From: Burkholderia sp.
Lineage (GTDB): Bacteria; Pseudomonadota; Gammaproteobacteria; Burkholderiales; Burkholderiaceae
Assembly (NCBI GenBank): GCA_031253835.1
Contig: JAIRVP010000040.1
Span: 1 to 64,000, forward strand
Length of the DNA stretch: 64,000 bases
Direction: 5' to 3'
Both the position numbers and the translations under genes were made by a program. The notes under the pieces were generated by a model. It worked only from the letters and a program-made list of their open reading frames with translations, was not told where the DNA came from and ran no database searches. Of this stretch, positions 49,885 to 59,551 are shown one piece after another; the stretch's first letter is position 1; the number at the start of each line of letters is the position of its first letter.

Positions 49885-50553
49885 CTAGCGGGATGTGTCT
49901 TCGGGGCCATAGTAAGCCTTTACGAAACGTCGCGTAACCCGACGGTGTGTATGTTCCGTCAGCTTGTCTTCAAGTTCAGGAGACCGCTGTCCACAAGCCT
50001 CATTTATTCCGATCCCGGCCAATAAACCGCAAAAATCCGAAAGTTCCAGCATATCAATCGCGTCTGAGTCTGTGTGCAACGACCCGATCCCTTCGGAGGA
50101 AAGCCATCGACTCAACTGAAGTGAACCGGTATGAACAAAGTCACCCGACTTCCAAGAATCGTAGACTGCAAGATAGCGAGTTGCTTCATTCTTCCTCAGG
50201 TCCTGGAGAATTGTGTCAAGTTTGGGTACGCGCGGATGATCCCCGAGTAGATTGTCGATATTCTCTACAGTTGCAATCTTCAGTGCCCAGAAGCCGCGAT
50301 AGCAGGCCTCGAACGCAGGGCGAATTAGTGCCGCTGCCGAGCTTCGTGCCCCATGTTGTACAAGCAGCATGATTGCCTGCCGATGCTCCAAAGCCTGCAT
50401 GAACATTGCCATGGCGATCGCGGTCTGAGGCCGGTCAACAGGTACAGACTCAGGATGGTGTCGGTCGATCAGGTCGCTGACTTCAGTTCCAAACTCTAGA
50501 GCCCTCGTGACATTTTTCGGTGTTGCCCCAAGTCGTGGTCGAGATTCAAACAT
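49885..50553 (-). CDS. hypothetical protein, DUF5677/DUF6988-like helical fold, 222 aa
   Basis: All-helical. The central helix LLVQHGARSSAAALIRPAFEACYRG has the small-residue...R...E pattern of DUF5677-type proteins, and a later DFVHTGSLQLSRW carries a conserved-type His. These features link it to the 38280 protein. It is the only gene in its stretch. A short palindrome, AGACTAAAGTCT, lies ~25 bases upstream of its start and may be an operator. Function unknown. Confidence 0.6.
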   Translation of the reverse strand: MFESRPRLGATPKNVTRALEFGTEVSDLIDRHHPESVPVDRPQTAIAMAMFMQALEHRQAIMLLVQHGARSSAAALIRPAFEACYRGFWALKIATVENIDNLLGDHPRVPKLDTILQDLRKNEATRYLAVYDSWKSGDFVHTGSLQLSRWLSSEGIGSLHTDSDAIDMLELSDFCGLLAGIGINEACGQRSPELEDKLTEHTHRRVTRRFVKAYYGPEDTSR

Positions 50554-51178
50554 ATTTGTTAATTGTGCCTGCCGCCGTTTAGACTAAAGTCTAGCGATGT
50601 TGGTTTAGGGTTGAGGGCAGTCCGCCCAGCTAGAACTAACGATCGTTAGTGTAGGTCAACAATTTTGAAGACCGGGTGCAGTGTTCAACCGCCGCGAATG
50701 AAAATTTGCATCGCACATGATATTAGTTTGAAACGATTATTGTGTGAACCGGGCCTTGCCGTGTTGCCCGCGTTAACCAGCGACCGTTGTGCCTTGGAAG
50801 CCGCCGCTAAGCTCACGCCGCATCCAGGGGCCGAATTGGGTTCACATTCGTTCGCGTCGCCCCAGAACCGCCATTCGCTGTCGCATGCCGATCCTGTCGT
50901 CGGGATGAGCTCGGCAGCGAGATAAGCCTTATTATCACGACAGTGCGATTGCCCATTCAAACTCGGGTTCCGCGGAACGAGTGACTGCAACTGCCGGCGG
51001 TGCAAGTGCATCCCGGGTGAGTTGACACCGGTCTTCGCAACGTCGGGACCGGTGACGACTTTATTGCGCGACACTCAAGTCCATGAATTTTCGACAGCTT
51101 TCCGTTTCCCGGTCGATGCCGACCGGCGAAGTGACATTTTTACTTCGCAAACGGTGACAACTTTGCTTTGGTCTACGG
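50554..51178. other. gene-free interval with palindromes and TGTC iterons
   Basis: It holds a 16-bp palindrome ACTAACGATCGTTAGT (50635-50650), the dif-like site S2 (50915-50942), and from ~51010 to 51170 several inverted TGTC-type motifs, including TGTCACTTCGC on the minus strand near 51130. Short open frames here look random. Confidence 0.5.
50915..50942. other. dif-like recombination core site S2
   Basis: Left arm CAGCGAGATAA, spacer GCCTTA, right arm TTATCACGACA. It shares the inner GATAA, 6 bases, TTATC with S1 and S3, and its right arm starts TTATCAC as in S3. It lies in a gene-free interval. Outer arm bases are less symmetrical than in S1. Confidence 0.4.
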
Positions 51179-51916
51179 TTAAGGCTTCAGTATTTTACCT
51201 CCAGTCACGTTTGGAATTCCATATTGTTTTAATGCGTCAGCTTCGGCGGCCAAGATTTTCTCCAATTTCTTGATTTGAGATTGGCTCAAGATGGGTTTCG
51301 TGGTTTTAAGAATTTTAACAATGGTTGTGACCTCGTCGGCTGACAGCGCTGAAAATGTTTTTTCTTTAGTGGAGTAGAGAAACACGAGTAGGCCATTTCG
51401 GAGCTCATGAACATGGTTTATGGCACCATTAATTCGGCCAAATAGTTCATATCCCTTTGCTGCATGCTTGCTGTTAAGCCAATCCAGCAAAGATTGATGT
51501 ATGCTGGAATGTGGAGTTTCTCCCGGCAATTTACTAGGAACTGACCGTTTGATCTGGTTTAGCGTTTTCTCCGCCCATTGCTTCGGCTTGGGTGTCTGAT
51601 AGTATGCCAACTGGGCGTACGGATGCATGTTGTAAGCGTATGCTAGCGGAACACAATACTTTTCAAACTTTAACGCCGCATCAAATTGAACTTGATCGAA
51701 TTCGACAAGCTTGTTTTTAGGAATGTCTAGCTCTTTGATTTCAAGCGCAATGAGATCGGCGTCATCGAGAACGCCGAGGAGATCTCCACAATATTTCCGA
51801 AGCGCATCACCTTGCTGGTTGGCGTAGGGTGGAAATATTTTGAGATTCTTGTCCTTACAATAGACCGCAAGTGAGTCATTGATTGCAGCTTGGATTACAT
51901 TTTCTTTTTTGGACAT
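51179..51916 (-). CDS. A/T-rich hypothetical protein, possible PD-(D/E)XK nuclease, 245 aa
   Basis: Codon use is clearly A/T-rich compared with all neighbours, so it was recently acquired from a different host. Residues ~35-65 (GDALRKYCGDLLGVLDDADL then IALEIKELD) have Asp followed by E-x-K, as in PD-(D/E)XK nucleases. The C-terminal half is helical and Lys-rich. No family is recognised with confidence. Confidence 0.55.
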   Translation of the reverse strand: MSKKENVIQAAINDSLAVYCKDKNLKIFPPYANQQGDALRKYCGDLLGVLDDADLIALEIKELDIPKNKLVEFDQVQFDAALKFEKYCVPLAYAYNMHPYAQLAYYQTPKPKQWAEKTLNQIKRSVPSKLPGETPHSSIHQSLLDWLNSKHAAKGYELFGRINGAINHVHELRNGLLVFLYSTKEKTFSALSADEVTTIVKILKTTKPILSQSQIKKLEKILAAEADALKQYGIPNVTGGKILKP

Positions 51917-52458
51917 TGCTTAAGATCTCTATAACGAATTGTTGAAATAATAACGCAACATTCGAGTATAAGTATGTAATTGACATCAGTGGGGGCAATT
52001 TCTTCGGCCGGCTCTGTCGGCGACCGTATCCTGGCAAGCTTCGGATATTCGCCGATCTACTGCCGAACGGCCGCTCAGGGGGGCGGATTCAACCGGTCGA
52101 TGCAACAGCTTGATGGAATCGTTCAGCCGGTGTATCGAAGTTTAGTGTCTTGCGTGGACGTTCGTTGAGCCGTCGTCGACGCGAATCGCAAGATGGGCAA
52201 ACTGAATCAGATCGCCGCGAGGCTGACAGCGGTCGCGCTCGTGCTCAGCACGCTGTCGGCGTTGGTCCCCGAGTCGGCGCATTGAAGACCTACAAGCGAA
52301 AATTCGCGCTCGGCGAGCGCTTGCTTCGGAGGGCCAACTGGTCAAGAAGTCGCCACGCTTGCCGATAATTAACTGTGGTACAGGAAGATAGCGGAGCTAG
52401 TAGTCCACAGTGGCTTTCCACGGGCGGCCAGCTGCCAATAACATCGAATAACTCGAAT
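51917..52458. other. mostly gene-free interval with a degraded gene tail
   Basis: The left end is very A/T-rich and probably carries the promoter of the leftward A/T-rich gene. The only recognisable content is the remnant at 52172-52285. Confidence 0.4.
52172..52285 (+). pseudogene. C-terminal remnant of the two-TM protein family
   Basis: Reads VVDANRKMGKLNQIAARLTA then VALVLSTLSALVPESAH and a stop. This parallels the end of the 47200-47541 protein (AANREMGRLNKIAAAWTGAA...). The N-terminal part is gone and there is no start codon. Evidence that the same cargo family was present at least twice on the island. Confidence 0.55.
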
Positions 52459-52863
52459 ATGAAAAAACTCATTTGCGCGGCGATTCTGAGCCTGTGCGCG
52501 GCCGCATGCCATAACAGCACTGACGGCACGGACCGCACCGACGGTATCGTTGGAACGTACGGTGTTGAGTACCACGGTAAGGTGGAGCCGTTTGTGAAAG
52601 TCGAGTCCATGAACGGCAAGTACTCGCTTTCCGAGTTCCACTCCGGAACCTGGGTGCCGGTCAAAGGTGATCTGAGACCGTTCACGAAGGCGGATCTCGA
52701 GTCGTTCACCAAAAAGAAGGTGGACGTTCCGGTCGATGGAATCTACAACAGCGCCTTTGCGCTAATTCACGTGCCGAAAGGGTGGACTGACGGCTCGCTC
52801 AAGTCGAAGACGGGGTACTTCGCGATCGTGCTTTTCATGCCCGTGGAGCTAGAGAAGCTTTGA
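52459..52863 (+). CDS. small lipoprotein-like exported protein, 134 aa
   Basis: The signal peptide MKKLICAAILSLCAAACHNS has a Lys-Lys start, a hydrophobic core and a lipobox-like AAAC, so it is probably lipid-anchored. The mature part is hydrophilic with beta character (KVEPFVKVESMNGKYSLSEF). The start is ATG 52459. No family is recognised. Confidence 0.65.
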   Translation: MKKLICAAILSLCAAACHNSTDGTDRTDGIVGTYGVEYHGKVEPFVKVESMNGKYSLSEFHSGTWVPVKGDLRPFTKADLESFTKKKVDVPVDGIYNSAFALIHVPKGWTDGSLKSKTGYFAIVLFMPVELEKL

Positions 52864-53003
52864 CGGCGCCTGAACGACGTCGAGGGCTGGTGGCTGATCG
52901 TGTCCATGAGCTTCCCACGTAGGCTGCGGCGCGATCCTCTCATTTATCGATCATCTGTTGCGCGCGCTGCCACTTCTCGGCCCTGCGCCAGCAAAGGAGT
53001 GAC

Positions 53004-53747
53004 ATGGGCACCATTGAGCCGGGTCTGCCGCTTCGACGTCGCCTACGTCGGCGACTGATGATGGCCGACTGGCGTATGAAAGCCCGTTCCGCTAGGCATT
53101 TGGTCGTCGCAATCGTGGCATTTTCGCTCGGCTGGTGGTTGTTCGTGTGGGGCAATTGGGAACGCGCCGCGGCGCACGCGGGCGACGGCGAAGTGCTGAC
53201 GGTCCGGCGGGCGATTCGGGCTGCGCTGCATTGGGACCATGCAGTGTCGGTGCTCGAACATGCGCTGAGCGGGATCGGTATGGCGACCGTCGGGATAGCG
53301 ATCCTGCAGGTCTTCTTCTTCGCCTACCAGTCACCGGGCGACGACACCCCCTCGCTTCCACGCTGGGGGAGGGTACTGCTGTTCATCTTGATTGCGAGCG
53401 CCGCTGCGACGCTCGCGTGGCCACTGACGTACGGTCGCACCGGCCCGCTCGTGGTTCCATTCGGGGTGTCGGTTATCGCCTGGTGGCTCGCTCGGCCGGA
53501 TCATCTGAGCCGACTCGCTCTCGGAGCACCTGGAGCATTCATCGCTCTGATCGGCGGGCTGACGTGGCTAAATTTCGACTTCGGCTGGAAGCTGCAGCAG
53601 TGGCCGACCACCCACGACACGTTCGGAGTGGTGCTCGCCCATCTGCTGGCGAGTGCCGGGACACTGATCGCGTGCAGCGCCGCAGTCGGAGCGGGCGTGC
53701 GGCGCTGCGCGTGGCTGCGCCCGGCGTCCGCGGGAGGCCAGCGGTAA
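53004..53747 (+). CDS. multi-pass membrane protein, 247 aa
   Basis: A basic N-terminus is followed by about six hydrophobic segments ([103 protein letters not shown]). The start at 53004 has AAGGAG upstream. No family is recognised. It lies upstream of the island rpoD on the same strand. Confidence 0.65.
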   Translation: MGTIEPGLPLRRRLRRRLMMADWRMKARSARHLVVAIVAFSLGWWLFVWGNWERAAAHAGDGEVLTVRRAIRAALHWDHAVSVLEHALSGIGMATVGIAILQVFFFAYQSPGDDTPSLPRWGRVLLFILIASAAATLAWPLTYGRTGPLVVPFGVSVIAWWLARPDHLSRLALGAPGAFIALIGGLTWLNFDFGWKLQQWPTTHDTFGVVLAHLLASAGTLIACSAAVGAGVRRCAWLRPASAGGQR

Positions 53748-53958
53748 ACTGTATGGAAATCGAAGGGGGCTCGTGTTGTGCCGAACAATACATTCCGGTA
53801 TCATTCGCGCCCCCCACAAGCTGCGCATACGGATTTCGCGCGAGGCGCCCCCGCCTCGACTATCTGTGCGTATCACGATTCCGTTCGCATTCCGGCAGGT
53901 AACCCATTCTGGCGTTATGCTCGCGACGATCGTCGGCTCATCTGTCGAGGAGCATGTA

Positions 53959-55944
53959 TTGGCAATTCCTGATCGGAACGATTCCACATCCCCTGAAATC
54001 ACAACCACGGCAAAAGCCCACCGCCGTGTGTCAAAGGGAAAGGCCCAGGCCCTGATACCGACGGACATCGCGTCACTGGCGCGCCAGAATGAGGAGCGCC
54101 AGCACCAGATGCGCGCGTTGATCGCGCTCGGTCGCGAGCGCGGCTATCTCACCCACGCGGACATCAATGATCACCTGCCCGACAACTTTGCCCAAACGGC
54201 GGCGATGGACACCATCGTCAGCACGTTCAGCGACATGGGCGTGGCCGTATACGAACAAGCGCCGGATGCCGAAGCGCTCCTGTTAGCGGACGCTGCGCCG
54301 GCGGTGGCATCCGACGATCAGGCGGACGAGGAGGCGGAAGCCGCGTTATCGACCGTCGATTCCGAATTCGGCCGCACCACGGATCCGGTTCGGATGTACA
54401 TGCGTGAGATGGGGGCCAGCGAACTGCTGACCCGCGCTGGTGAAATCGAGGTCGCGAAACGGATCGAAGATGGTCTACAGGACATGATTCAAGCGATTGC
54501 CGCGTGTCCGTCGATCGTGTCTACGATTCTTGCCGATGTCGACCGCATTGTTGCAGGCGAACTCCGCATCGACGAACTGGTCGATGGCATCAGTGTCGAC
54601 GCCGACGAAAGCGACATGACGCCGGAGTCCGAGGAAGAGGAGGTGGGAGCACTCGCCGCCGACGATGATTCGGACGAAGACGACGTCGAAACGGACTCCG
54701 GAGATTCGGAGAAGGCGAACGCGGCACGCCTCGAAGAACTCACAAACGACAGCCTCGTTGTGTTCGCACGCGTGCGTGCACTGTTCGAGCAGTTGCCGGA
54801 TGTACCCGTCACTGGCGATGCCCGTTCCGCAGCCGCTGCGCAAGTGCGCACGGCGATCCAGCGTGAACTCGCGCCAATCCGCTTTACCGCCAAGACCATC
54901 GACCGCCTGTGCGCCATTGTGCATGGGCAAGTGACTGAGGTTCGCGCGATCGAGCGCAGCATCCTCGCGATTGCTGTCGACCGCTGCGGCATGCCGCGCG
55001 ATGCGTTTGTCGAGTCGTTCCCGGGCCACGAGACCGACCTCGAATGGATTATCCGCGCGGCGGCGACCTCGCAGCAGTTTGGTGCGGCGCTTGAGCGACA
55101 TCAGCCGGCGATTCAGGCGGCGCAGCAGAAACTCGTCGACATCGAGTCCCGGGTCACGTTGCCGCTCCAGCAGCTCAAGCAGATCAACCGCCAGATGAGT
55201 GCCGCGGAACTGAAAATGCGGCAGGCCAAGCGCGAGATGATCGAGGCGAACCTTCGTCTTGTCATTTCAATCGCCAAGAAATACGTGAACCGCGGCATGC
55301 AGTTCCTGGATTTGATACAGGAGGGCAATATTGGCCTGATGAAGGCCGTGGACAAATTCGAATACCGGCGCGGCTGGAAGTTCTCGACCTACGCGACTTG
55401 GTGGGTCCGGCAGGCTGTCACGCGTGCGCTCGCCGATCAGGCGCGGACCATTCGCGTGCCGGTCCACATGATCGAGACGATCAACAAGCTGAACCGGATA
55501 TCGCGCGAAATTTTGCAACAGACGGGGCAGGAAGCGCATCCCGCAGTGCTAGCAAAGCGCATGGAGATGTCCGAGGAGAAAGTGCTCGGTATCCTCAAGA
55601 TCGCCAAGCAACCCGTCTCGCTCGAAACCCCGGTGGGTGACGATGCCGATGCAACGCTCGGCGACATGATCGAGGATGTGTCGGCGAGTTCACCGGCTGA
55701 AGCGGCGATTCACGCGAACATGCGCGCGGCGATCGACGAGGCACTCGCCGGGTTGTCGCCGCGCGAGGCCAAGGTTCTGCGGATGCGATTCGGGCTCGAC
55801 ACAAACTCCGATCACACGCTTGAAGAGGTCGGCAAGCAGTTCGACGTGACCCGCGAGCGGATCCGTCAGATTGAGAGCAAGGCGATGCGCAAGCTGATGC
55901 ATCCCAGCCGTGCAGACAAGCTCAGGCCCTTTCTTGAGCGCTGA
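53959..55944 (+). CDS. rpoD: RpoD-type primary sigma factor encoded on the island, ~661 aa
   Basis: Full group-1 sigma-70 architecture: region 1.1 with [20 protein letters not shown], 1.2 ([21 protein letters not shown]), a ~220-residue acidic non-conserved region, 2.1-2.4 ([39 protein letters not shown]), 3 and 4.2 ([20 protein letters not shown]). I prefer TTG 53959, which has GAGGAG 6 bases upstream; ATG 53917 gives a longer N-terminus. Housekeeping rpoD normally sits elsewhere beside dnaG, so this is most likely a second primary-type sigma factor that could redirect transcription to island genes (inference). Confidence 0.92.
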   Translation: MAIPDRNDSTSPEITTTAKAHRRVSKGKAQALIPTDIASLARQNEERQHQMRALIALGRERGYLTHADINDHLPDNFAQTAAMDTIVSTFSDMGVAVYEQAPDAEALLLADAAPAVASDDQADEEAEAALSTVDSEFGRTTDPVRMYMREMGASELLTRAGEIEVAKRIEDGLQDMIQAIAACPSIVSTILADVDRIVAGELRIDELVDGISVDADESDMTPESEEEEVGALAADDDSDEDDVETDSGDSEKANAARLEELTNDSLVVFARVRALFEQLPDVPVTGDARSAAAAQVRTAIQRELAPIRFTAKTIDRLCAIVHGQVTEVRAIERSILAIAVDRCGMPRDAFVESFPGHETDLEWIIRAAATSQQFGAALERHQPAIQAAQQKLVDIESRVTLPLQQLKQINRQMSAAELKMRQAKREMIEANLRLVISIAKKYVNRGMQFLDLIQEGNIGLMKAVDKFEYRRGWKFSTYATWWVRQAVTRALADQARTIRVPVHMIETINKLNRISREILQQTGQEAHPAVLAKRMEMSEEKVLGILKIAKQPVSLETPVGDDADATLGDMIEDVSASSPAEAAIHANMRAAIDEALAGLSPREAKVLRMRFGLDTNSDHTLEEVGKQFDVTRERIRQIESKAMRKLMHPSRADKLRPFLER

Positions 55945-55951
55945 GGCAAGC

Positions 55952-55977
55952 CGGGCGTCGTATCCCTTCGACGCCCG
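55952..55977 (+). terminator. stem-loop after island rpoD
   Basis: CGGGCGTCG pairs with CGACGCCCG (9 bp) around TATCCCTT, 8 bases after the stop. There is no T tract. Confidence 0.5.
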
Positions 55978-56049
55978 ACTCCAGACTTGCAGCGATAACG
56001 TGTCGGCCTGATCGTTGTCCTGACCGGACGTGTTCGCTGCGGGGAAAAC

Positions 56050-56253
56050 TTACAGCGGCTTGATGCTGGAGGCCTGCTTCCCCTTGGGGCCCTGCTTGAC
56101 CTCGAAGCTGACCTTCTGGCCCTCCTGAAGCGATTTGAAGCCACTTCCCTGAACCTCGGAGAAGTGCGCAAACAGGTCTTCGCCGCCGTCATCCGGCGTG
56201 ATGAATCCGAACCCCTTCGTATCGTTAAACCACTTGACGGTACCCGTCGCCAT
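56050..56253 (-). CDS. cspA: cold-shock protein, 67 aa
   Basis: Single S1-like cold-shock domain: [20 protein letters not shown] with the RNP1 KGFGFI and, further on, EDLFAHFSE (RNP2-type). RNA/ssDNA chaperone of family-typical length. It is convergent with the island rpoD. Confidence 0.95.
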   Translation of the reverse strand: MATGTVKWFNDTKGFGFITPDDGGEDLFAHFSEVQGSGFKSLQEGQKVSFEVKQGPKGKQASSIKPL

Positions 56254-56844
56254 ATTCTGAACGCTCCAAGGAAATCGGTTGTAAATGATGCGACTGGCCA
56301 GCGCCAGACAGCGGCTACCTTGTATCACGAGGGGGCTGTCACCGACAATCCAGATTTTTTGTAAGCCACGCGCCGTAGAGCAAAATAAATTCGGCACTCC
56401 AGAATCCTCGTGGATCAAGACCTCCGGCCCGCGAATTGTGACGGTCCCGTCAAAATAATGTCGCCAATTCGCCTATGTCCGCATTAAATTTGTCAACTCG
56501 CGTAGTGGACCAAGCGTTCCGACGGTAACGTCATGATTTCAAGACCGATCCTCGGCGCACCGAACGGCCGGTCGAAGTGCTGAGTTCAGACGGGACGCTC
56601 TCTGCCTCAAGCTCAGTCACCTATGCGGGGAAAGGAGTGTTGCAGGACATCAGGGGCCGACTGTGTCCGACTGCTCTCGGCCAGAAGTGGTCCTTGACCA
56701 TTAACGCTTCGCAGTAGTACGAGCGTCGGCTTCACGCAACGGTGGTCACGCAATGCCCGGAGCTCTTTTGGTCCGAGCAAGGGGTTTTTACATTGAGATC
56801 CGCGCAATGCATAGGCGGGGATGCGTTCGGGAAAACTTGAACGG
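56254..56844. other. gene-free interval with a repeat block
   Basis: At 56455-56509 it holds the diverged copy of the 34946-35000 repeat (shared core ATTAAATTTGTCA...CTCGCGTA...TGGA). No gene is evident in the rest; it looks like decayed sequence. Confidence 0.4.
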
Positions 56845-57954
56845 CTATCTATTGACGGCCATATCAACGCTTCCGAAGCCAATTCCACCGTCAGCCGTTC
56901 GCGTTATTTGAATGGTGAGTTTCGAGAGATATCTCGCAGGCGTTGCAATCCACTGCATGATCATCGCCTTTTCATCGCCGCATGGGATATCTTCCCCGGT
57001 CGAATTCTGAAGCAGTAAATCCTGTACAACACCCGCAGCCAAATCAGGCACGCTCAATAGATCGTCCAAATAGCCCTTCTCCTCAAAGGACTTCGCAAAC
57101 CCGACGACGTCGAGCCTGTGCGTCAGGTACATGCCAAGCACTCGGATCAGTATTTGCTGGGTATTCGTGAAATTCCACTTTTTACCGTCTTCGTTGATCA
57201 GATCTTTGTCGCTGTACCAGAGCAACCTCTGGTTCTCGTGCGTCAGCAACGACGCAAAAGCCGCGATTATGTTGACTATACGAAGAGCCTTTTCGGCCCC
57301 CGGGCCATGCCATTCGCCGAGGCCTTCCTCTTTCAGTTGCGTCACCATGACCGAATGAGTTTGCTTCTTTTTCGCACCGAATACAGTCTCAATCCGCTTG
57401 TCGATCGCGATGGTAATGATCGCACCGTGAATGAAACGGTCGACCAACTGCAGATACTCGGGAAGCGCGCGTGCCTTGGCACCCGATGCAAGCTTCTTGT
57501 ATGCGAACTCGCTGTAATGTTCGAGCAGGCCATACTTCTTTCGCAGTTCCCGTATCTTTTCTTCGAATGGCCCGACCTTGTTGTATGCAAGGAAAAGGAA
57601 AGAGTAGGTGTGAAACTTCGCGCTCGAATGTTCGCCACCGAAGTCTGACATTACAGCGATCTTGCTATCTTCGGAGAAGTCCGGAAGCTCTCGAATCGAT
57701 TGTTGAACGATTAGGTTCAAAAGGTGTGAGAAGTACGGGTATTCGTCCGTCACCTTCGAAAGCTCAAATGGCCCGATCTTTTTGATTTTCTGTTCAACAG
57801 GGACGACCACAATAGAGAACTTCGTTGAGTCAGGTACACCAGTTTCGGGCGATTCCGTAGCTGCACCAATTATTGTCTTTTTGAGTGGAGGCTTCATTGA
57901 TTCCATTGGGGCGCTCAGATTTCCAAGGGTTTGAAACACGCCGCTGCGCGTCAA
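56845..57954 (-). CDS. hypothetical protein, possibly RNase H-like (DUF3800-type), 369 aa
   Basis: After a ~45-residue disordered start, the body shows acidic spots in RNase H-like order: IAVMSDFGGEH...YSFLFLAYN, HGAIITIAIDKRIE and LLWYSDKDLINEDG. This resembles DUF3800 proteins found on mobile elements. The start is TTG 57954 with GGAG 5 bases upstream; ATG 57906 is an alternative. G/C content is lower than in the core genome. Function unknown. Confidence 0.6.
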   Translation of the reverse strand: MTRSGVFQTLGNLSAPMESMKPPLKKTIIGAATESPETGVPDSTKFSIVVVPVEQKIKKIGPFELSKVTDEYPYFSHLLNLIVQQSIRELPDFSEDSKIAVMSDFGGEHSSAKFHTYSFLFLAYNKVGPFEEKIRELRKKYGLLEHYSEFAYKKLASGAKARALPEYLQLVDRFIHGAIITIAIDKRIETVFGAKKKQTHSVMVTQLKEEGLGEWHGPGAEKALRIVNIIAAFASLLTHENQRLLWYSDKDLINEDGKKWNFTNTQQILIRVLGMYLTHRLDVVGFAKSFEEKGYLDDLLSVPDLAAGVVQDLLLQNSTGEDIPCGDEKAMIMQWIATPARYLSKLTIQITRTADGGIGFGSVDMAVNR

Positions 57955-57993
57955 GCTGTCTCCGAAGCCATGCCTTTTTGAATATCAACCCGC

Positions 57994-58314
57994 TTAGGCC
58001 AGCATTGCACCTGCTGTCACACCCACCCCAAGTCCCTGAGTGACCTCAAGTCCTGCCGTACCAATCGTGCTAAGTACTTTCGCTCCCATAGTTTTACCCT
58101 CCTTGGCGCTCAAAGTCTGCGCCTGACGTGAAGCTAGTAGATGGTTTTTAAGCACTGCAACCAACAACACAAGAAGGACCTGGAGCGGGATGAGCCAATG
58201 GGGAATCGAACCCACGATGCCGACCACTAGCCTAAACGGGCTGAAACTGCGCACGATTTTCTGTGTTTTGTACTGTCGGCGCAAGGGGGCGCGCGGTCCA
58301 CCACTACAGCACAT
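57994..58314 (-). CDS. doubtful small membrane protein, up to 106 aa
   Basis: A hydrophobic segment (PLQVLLVLLVAVLKNHLL) and a Gly/Ala-rich tail (AGLEVTQGLGVGVTAGAMLA) give it some protein character, but there is no clear start or ribosome site and no family. It could be a real small membrane protein just upstream of the 369-aa gene, or chance. Confidence 0.25.
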   Translation of the reverse strand: MCCSGGPRAPLRRQYKTQKIVRSFSPFRLVVGIVGSIPHWLIPLQVLLVLLVAVLKNHLLASRQAQTLSAKEGKTMGAKVLSTIGTAGLEVTQGLGVGVTAGAMLA

Positions 58315-59551
58315 ACCGCACCGACTGTCGGACTGAAAGGGTGAATCCGGGGGGGGCGTGGAATTCCATCGGTCGCCGTCGCGGCATCAAGGACACTTGC
58401 CCGATTGCTCCACTCGGACGGCCGGTGTTGACCGACCTAGACGAGTCTTGCGTCAAATCTCTGTCATTCTGACCTAGCACACCGGCATGGGGTGCAGGTG
58501 GTTGGAGGATCATGATGGCTTGCCCTGGGTCGGATTCCTCGGCCGGGGAACCTCATCCATATCCCGCAAGCGGAACATAAGCCGCCAGCTAGGCTGAATG
58601 ATCCACGATCGACTCCGTCGATCCGCACAAAAGTAAAAAAGTTGGCACGCGTCAGTCCGGGAATCCCGGGAAATCGCCGGGATTCCCGGGGTTCGACAAA
58701 TCTTGGTCCAACGTTGGATCCTTCCTGCGTACGAGTTCTCAACGGGCATCGAATGGCTTCCTAGCCGCGAAATTACGGCCTCACGCTTGATCTAGGAAAA
58801 CGCGTGGAATCGTGCTCGGGAAACCAATGCAAACTGGTTCAGTAAATCGACCAGTGTCGCGCACGTAGTACATCGGGCGTCAGCTCGAAACACTTGTCAG
58901 TAGCAAGTCGTGACACTCAACTGCAGAACCCACACGTGGAACGCATTCGGAGGGAATCTGAAAATTCGCAGATGGATGGGGCCGAGAAAAGCGGCCCAGT
59001 CATGTGGTACGGAACCGCGCAGGAGAAAAACAATGACTTTGGCAATTACGCCTGAAGTTCAGTATCTGCTCGCCATCATCGTTGCTTCGCGGACGAAGTG
59101 ATGGACTTGATCGTAGGAGCAGGTGGCTTTGCAGGGCAGCGAGGTGGGTAGGTACGCGGGCGCTAGCGAACCTACCCACTTCTCTATCCTGCAGACCTGC
59201 GGGCTCGGCCCGTCGAATCGCTTCGATGTGTGACTTTTTGAGGTCGATCGGTGGGCCCTCCGGCCCCTTTGTAATCCCATGAGCACCGTGAGCACGGTGA
59301 GCACATAGCGAGTACATGAGAACAGCGAGCACCGGGTCCGTCCCCGGAAGCCTTTGCCAGCTTGGCTTTTCGGCATCGCTGGTTGGCAAAATTCACAATT
59401 CAGATTCTGAGTTATACTTTTTGCCAGCATCTGGTCTGTCGAACACGCCTGATTTTTTCTATGCGAAATCGGGTCGAAATAACGTAAACGTTTGAATTTA
59501 AACAGGAATGAGCCAGAATTTGGCCATCGAAAACGCTTAGAGAGAATCAGT
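58315..59551. other. long interval with inverted repeats and iterons, plasmid-origin-like
   Basis: No convincing gene. It contains an 11-bp perfect inverted repeat GGGAATCCCGG / CCGGGATTCCC with a 7-base spacer (58659-58687). A hairpin GTGGGTAGGT / ACCTACCCAC lies at 59144-59179. A cluster of GAGCAC-type repeats (59281-59333) is followed by an A/T-rich stretch with TGGCAAAA (59384) and its complement TTTTGCCA (59419). Iterons plus an A/T-rich region just before a replication-like gene suggest a plasmid or element origin. Confidence 0.4.
59281..59333. repeat. GAGCAC iteron cluster
   Basis: GAGCACCGT, GAGCACGGT and GAGCACATA follow each other at 9-base spacing, then GCGAGTACA, and GCGAGCACC after a gap. 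The spacing is regular, as in plasmid iterons. It lies ~220 bases before the replication-like gene. Confidence 0.45.

Noticed and set aside
50665..50925. 86-codon open frame
   Set aside because: No ribosome site and no domain; composition looks random and it overlaps palindromic, gene-free DNA.
51980..52168. 62-codon frame upstream of the two-TM remnant
   Set aside because: No ribosome site and no similarity to the intact two-TM protein's N-terminus.
58190..58260. tRNA-like sequence on the minus strand (GGGTTCGATTCCCC)
   Set aside because: It resembles a T arm, but the stem does not pair at its base and no acceptor, D or anticodon arms can be built.
58464..58749. Overlapping minus-strand frames of 79-92 codons
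   Set aside because: They run through a perfect inverted repeat, show no family resemblance and lack a good start.
59281..59333. Possible CRISPR array
   Set aside because: Repeats are only 6-9 bases at 9-base spacing, without spacers or cas genes; iterons fit better.
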